From the NCBI GenBank assembly GCA_018969295.1, contig JAGWYN010000069.1:1-16609 (forward strand): DNA of 16,609 nt. Direction: 5' to 3'. The number at the start of each line of letters is the position of its first letter. Positions within the stretch are counted from its first letter, which is position 1. This DNA comes from Chloroflexota bacterium. GTDB lineage: Bacteria; Chloroflexota; Anaerolineae; Caldilineales; Caldilineaceae. Position numbers and translations under genes: made by a program. A model generated the notes under the pieces. That model did no database searches. It was not told the origin of the DNA and worked only from the letters and a program-made list of their open reading frames with translations. Of the stretch, positions 13,801-16,609 are shown piece after piece.

Positions 13801-15798
13801 TGCATGAAACCCAAGCATATCTGCAAAGACAAAGGTCTGCCCGGCACGCACTCCCGGCAAAAAAGCTGGGAACATTGCACCGTCCAGAAATTTGAATTCA
13901 TCGCGGATCGTTTTGGCGGGTATCTGTTTTTCAAAGGCGCTGTACAAAACCAGATTGTCGTACGCCGCATGCCATGCCACCCGCAGCGGATGGGACGGCA
14001 GCACGATCAGCCCGATCGTTTTGCCGGACAAGGTTTGCACCTCGATCGTGTGGGCCAATGCCGCCAGAGGATCGCTCTCTTCCAAGAAGGCCGCCCATGC
14101 CAGCAAATAGTTCTTCACTGTGTCAAAACCATGCTGCTGGTCGTAGACCTGTCCGACCCCACCGCTCAGTCGAAATCGTTCGGCCATCCGTCTGCTTTCT
14201 GCGCAGACCCTCTCCCAGCGCGACGTGTTTGGATCGGCGGCGTCGTAGGGTACAAATTCGGCTGCACCTGCCAAGATTCCTGTGGGGTGAATCTGGACAC
14301 GCCAGCGTCCGATTTCTCCTGAGCGTGCCACCCATTGCTCTTCGACCTCGCGCAGCAGAGGGGGCTCGTAGACCTGAAAATTTTTATTGCGCTGCGCGGT
14401 TCGCAGCAGACGAAAGCCTTTGGCGGCCGGCGGCAGAGGGGCTGGTGGGGCAGCTGCCAGTCGCACATGGGCGCGATCGTCCAGTTCGATCACCCCTTCG
14501 CTCAAGGTGCGAACCTTTTTGCCCAACCCGCCGGACTCGCGAGCGGTTGCAGTGCCAAAGCGAATGGTGAACTCCTCGCTCTCTTGGGGCTCCACCGCTT
14601 CTTTGCCTTGGACACTGATCACGACTTTGGCGCTGACGATGGCATCTTCGTCGAGCTCTTCAAAATCGTCGGCGGTGAACTGGCACTGCTCTTCTGATTT
14701 GCCGGTGTGCACCACCTCACGCACTGCAATTTCTTCGTCGTAGGCAGTCAGAAGAGCGACATGGTATTCTGCTGCCCCTTTGGCCAGGTTGTTGGGCAAC
14801 ACTGTCCAGCGCACTCCAAGTTTGGCAGCTTCCTTGTGTTTTTTTGGGGAGAGGTAAAAGACTGGAGGGACCATCCTGTCCTCGTCCTCAGCTTCGCCTT
14901 TTTCCAGCCCTGACCATTTGACAAGCTTTCCGTTGGGCATGCGCCATGGGACGAGTTGGAGACTTTGAAGGGTAGCGGCGTCGCTCGCCAGACGCAGCTG
15001 ATTCACCCAGAGGTGTCTCTGCCCGGCCAGCTGTTTGAGTGCATGGAGCAGCGGCTGGGTGGCTGCGGAACGCACCAGGCGTTCGAGATCATTTTTTTGC
15101 AGGTCGCTGGGATTGAGCAGCTGCAGCGACGCAACGCGCTGCGCTGGCGTCAAATTCGGTGAAGGGGCGGCCAGCAGACGCTCGACAAAAATGTGGGACA
15201 CCCTCAGCGCGTCCGCTGTTTTGACGGTCTTATCCGGGTCTACCGGCCACAGACCCAGCAGATCCAGGAGTTCGCCAGGATCGCGCCTTTCAGCCACAAT
15301 GCGCACCAGGTAATCGAATTCTGTCCAGAGCGAAATGCTGTAGCGTTTGCCGTACCTGCGCGCGACCTTGATCGCCGATTCTGCATACTGCCGGGTTGTT
15401 TTGAACAAATGTTCCTCTATCTCGGTCTCTGCCAGACTCTGGGCAACTTTGAACAGGTCGGCCTCAGCGACCTCCTGGGCTGCGCTGTAGATGCCGTCCA
15501 TCCCGGCGCCGGCCTCTTCGGTATCTACCAGCAACAGGATCGGGGCTTCTTTGGCCTCGCGCAACTCCACGGCCTGGTCGGCGGTGATGCTTCTTTTCTC
15601 GGCAGCGTGCTCTCCAGCAACACGGTACACCTTCCAGCCCCGCGGGGCAAAACTGTCGTCAGCCGCCAGCTCGGCCACCACATCGGGCGTCAGACAGCGG
15701 ACAAAAGCCACGCTGCCGCGCGCCGGATTTGTGCCCAGCACCTTTTTATTTTCAAAGGCCTGTTTCATGAACCTGCTATGCAGATCAGTCCAATGCAT
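10807..15798 (-). CDS. Large defence-type protein with C-terminal HerA/FtsK-like ATPase (DptH- or MAD8-like)
   Basis: 1663 aa. The C-terminal ~370 residues are a HerA/VirB4-class pump ATPase: Walker A GLPGMGKTTCLLN (K~1352), Walker B HCIFFDEAHRAARL (D~1561), then CRKYGISLVVASQEARDF with the sensor Gln, and LNEPDAKALVTNVI near the end. The N-terminal ~110 residues hold ITADQAVELREAKE and AGAGMDGIYSAAQEV; the ~1200-residue middle shows no motif I can name. This plan (very long N-terminal part plus HerA-like ATPase, preceded by an overlapping smaller gene) fits DptH of phosphorothioate-dependent restriction or the ATP-binding protein MAD8 of the methylation-associated defence system. I cannot decide without a search. 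The ATG at 15798 has GGAGG nine bases upstream and overlaps the previous gene by 14 bp, so the two are translationally coupled. It probably works on DNA in the cytoplasm. Confidence 0.7.
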   Translation of the reverse strand: MHWTDLHSRFMKQAFENKKVLGTNPARGSVAFVRCLTPDVVAELAADDSFAPRGWKVYRVAGEHAAEKRSITADQAVELREAKEAPILLLVDTEEAGAGMDGIYSAAQEVAEADLFKVAQSLAETEIEEHLFKTTRQYAESAIKVARRYGKRYSISLWTEFDYLVRIVAERRDPGELLDLLGLWPVDPDKTVKTADALRVSHIFVERLLAAPSPNLTPAQRVASLQLLNPSDLQKNDLERLVRSAATQPLLHALKQLAGQRHLWVNQLRLASDAATLQSLQLVPWRMPNGKLVKWSGLEKGEAEDEDRMVPPVFYLSPKKHKEAAKLGVRWTVLPNNLAKGAAEYHVALLTAYDEEIAVREVVHTGKSEEQCQFTADDFEELDEDAIVSAKVVISVQGKEAVEPQESEEFTIRFGTATARESGGLGKKVRTLSEGVIELDDRAHVRLAAAPPAPLPPAAKGFRLLRTAQRNKNFQVYEPPLLREVEEQWVARSGEIGRWRVQIHPTGILAGAAEFVPYDAADPNTSRWERVCAESRRMAERFRLSGGVGQVYDQQHGFDTVKNYLLAWAAFLEESDPLAALAHTIEVQTLSGKTIGLIVLPSHPLRVAWHAAYDNLVLYSAFEKQIPAKTIRDEFKFLDGAMFPAFLPGVRAGQTFVFADMLGFHAAAMVPDNDKEPKAALSLLARALGKNEGADTAPTVGIQSAQILGNAIHNYIACHQTTHLLHVHALRPGDGFTIVRSLGYVQRRQIEVHEASDERERENSPQSFVLNLYPSETQRGSAGRFLAEAREKRRSGAGALAEQDRWMLESTALAGGVSLPRLRWARKEIPSPETAAHLTVAFDTFESQVVMADPPSSARLYVYGLLTFFERTYVPLPVPIWQSKVPIPTKGEKHPSDKTHTERLLRVQEQLARSVARHLGDDEQWAALQTEISSEMAESLNNLHRVSDWVITLDRNAGIEYFDSPRDNPTIYDAYVIDAVPEREDLGSLQLVTSTRNVEEIHHLLEMVLDQLGLRSNWRNAEFLLQQFKALSGRLAIRMTGQNAISPALIALALAYANCCQLKEESPCWVSLEDGFLIPVEEVLALLPQLSPKDKGKMAEQTEQADSPAHSALLYVSSAARRGFSLQWIEVHSRRHLRSATDAETLNAVQKQLQALRKRWDDFYGENVEAPVRAIRLARLARVLRFYADRAQRHHLPSEKYNAMVAEIDRMIEGGTKYSMPAPRQPDRGWIFCPEYSGRTPQKITLDTEPIHIFLFGPLALPDSDLPDNRHEQDKPDLSAADRAAEQSAAPVPQTLRQPESFPGPQAGQQSGTTNPAIVLGTDLWTKKPVTWPLTVKGNPHLLIAGLPGMGKTTCLLNLCAQMLDADIRPIIFSYHQDIDEQLARQTSAIRYIDFHGLGFNPLQVFDRQSTTGYLDIAGNIRDIFTAIYPELGDIQGEKIRSAVKKSFEELGWNPPHVDPTTLVEPAFGRFWEILRSEPKSDRSVQSLLVRLNELADYGFFAEADRTASLWESEGPTIVRIHGTANDALQKAFAALVLYRLYKDMFRRGPQTRLTHCIFFDEAHRAARLSLLPTMAKECRKYGISLVVASQEARDFHPSLFSAIANYLILKLNEPDAKALVTNVIRSNRQKNSIDHIKGMERFQAYYLQEGHQLPVHVSLQGQ

Positions 15799-16609
15799 CG
15801 TCAGCCGCCTCCTTGGACGGCAAAAAGCGGGGAGTCAGCCGTTTCATAGATTCTGCATCGTTGACACCGAGCAGCAGCCCCAGGTCGCGCAGCCGCCGCT
15901 CCAGCGTGCGGCGATTCAGCTGCAGATGTTCGTTGGAAACCGTCATCCCCTCCGGTACTGTATCGACATAAAAACCATACCGATCACGCAAAATCTGGAG
16001 AAACTCTTTCAAAGAGAGCGGACGCTGGCCAGGTTTATGGCCGGGACGCAGCAGATGCAGATGCACCAGATAGTCGAGCACGGAATCGCTGAGCAAAAGC
16101 GAGCGCACTTCACGGCGCCGCGCGCCAGTTCCTGTGGCCACCTGCCGGGTGACAGTCCGCTTGCGCGCCAGCCCATTGGGTTGTGCGACCAGCAAGACAG
16201 AGTCGAAAAGTTTGATCAAATTTTCGTGCGTGTTCACTCGTCTCTGCAGCAGGGTCAGCGCTTCTGCCAGACGCAGAATCGGGTTGGGCTGGGTCTCTTC
16301 GTTGTCCAGAAGCGCTGCGGCCTGTGGATAGTCGTCGCGCAGGGAGTTTGCCAGCTCGTTTGCTTTGTTCTCCAAGGTGTATCGCAGAAACTTCCCGTCT
16401 GGCTGGCGGTCGTGCAGGAGGTCGCCGAGCAGGTTCAGCCACTCTCTGGCGTAGGGGGTGGATTTGCTCGCCTGTTTTTTTAAATTTTTGTCGAGATCCG
16501 TCTGGTAGTCCAGCAGACGCAGCGCCATCAGCACGACAGGAATGTGCTCGCAGCGGCGCATGAAGTCATCCATCGATTGTTCGGCCAGCAGGTACAGGGT
16601 GCGCTCCAC
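15785..16609 (-). CDS. Upstream partner of the large ATPase, C-terminal 274+ residues (DptG- or MAD7-like position)
   Basis: Open to the window edge; the true start is beyond 16609. The product is helical and basic. It has a Gln-Pro-Gly-x-Arg-Pro-Leu hinge followed by LSLKEFLQILRDRYGFYVD and a terminal helical pair with NRRTLERRLRDLGLLLGV, NDAESMKRL and TPRF, which looks like a winged-helix or DNA/protein-binding end rather than a catalytic domain. No nuclease, methyltransferase or membrane segment is seen in the visible part. Its stop overlaps the ATPase gene by 14 bp, so the two products probably act together. Position suggests DptG or MAD7, depending on the system, but I do not recognise the family from sequence alone. 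Confidence 0.55.
   Translation of the reverse strand: MERTLYLLAEQSMDDFMRRCEHIPVVLMALRLLDYQTDLDKNLKKQASKSTPYAREWLNLLGDLLHDRQPDGKFLRYTLENKANELANSLRDDYPQAAALLDNEETQPNPILRLAEALTLLQRRVNTHENLIKLFDSVLLVAQPNGLARKRTVTRQVATGTGARRREVRSLLLSDSVLDYLVHLHLLRPGHKPGQRPLSLKEFLQILRDRYGFYVDTVPEGMTVSNEHLQLNRRTLERRLRDLGLLLGVNDAESMKRLTPRFLPSKEAADDALD

Noticed and set aside
13255..14322. 355-codon open frame on the + strand
   Set aside because: It is antisense to the middle of the 1663-aa gene and has no family signature.

Overview
This is bacterial DNA of fairly high G+C. It reads as part of a defence or biological-conflict island bounded and interrupted by insertion-sequence debris. Proteins of this style (NACHT-FGE receptors, EAD adaptors, DGRs, an acidic secreted protein) and the nnnGACA heptamer repeats fit a large-genome, often filamentous or multicellular bacterium. 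I favour Chloroflexota (Anaerolineae/Caldilineae-like), with cyanobacteria or similar as alternatives. That placement is inference; there is no marker gene here.

Layout. 1-290 (+): C-terminal end of an ISAs1-family transposase. 367-570 (+): the first 67 codons of an Rpn-type nuclease, truncated. 600-8430 (all -): a diversity-generating retroelement (DGR) serving two large receptors. In reading order these are NACHT-FGE receptor 2 (8430-5629), DGR reverse transcriptase (5507-4452), Avd (4455-4099, GTGA overlap with RT), template repeat TR (4048-3975), NACHT-FGE receptor 1 (3769-1247) and an EAD adaptor (1091-600). 8678-9118 (+): a second EAD-like adaptor, divergent from receptor 2 behind a good sigma-70 promoter. 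9127-9493 (+): an IS3-family remnant. 9510-16609 (all -): a second locus, with a 5'-partial gene, a 1663-aa protein ending in a HerA/FtsK-type ATPase (Dpt- or MADS-like architecture) and a 410-aa probable secreted protein.

How it works together. Each receptor has a NACHT NTPase for signalling and a C-terminal FGE/C-type-lectin fold whose last ~25 residues are encoded by a variable repeat (VR). VR1 (1260-1333) and VR2 (5642-5715) align without gaps to one TR (3975-4048). On the coding strand the differences from TR fall at template adenines: 10 of 10 in VR2 and 14 of 15 in VR1, the exception being a synonymous third-position change. This is the adenine-mutagenesis footprint of a DGR, so the locus appears to diversify the ligand-binding face of two STAND receptors. 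The receptors and the two EAD adaptors also share short Gly/Ile/Val-rich modules. One adaptor carries both module types, each receptor carries one at its N terminus, and the second adaptor carries one. I infer that these modules couple receptor to adaptor. No toxic effector is encoded in the cluster, so effectors would have to be recruited from elsewhere through EAD contacts.

DGRs that diversify NACHT/FGE conflict proteins are a known class. The points that look less described are two receptors sharing one TR, the nearly identical noncoding 3' cassette after both VRs, and the combinatorial module sharing with the adaptors.
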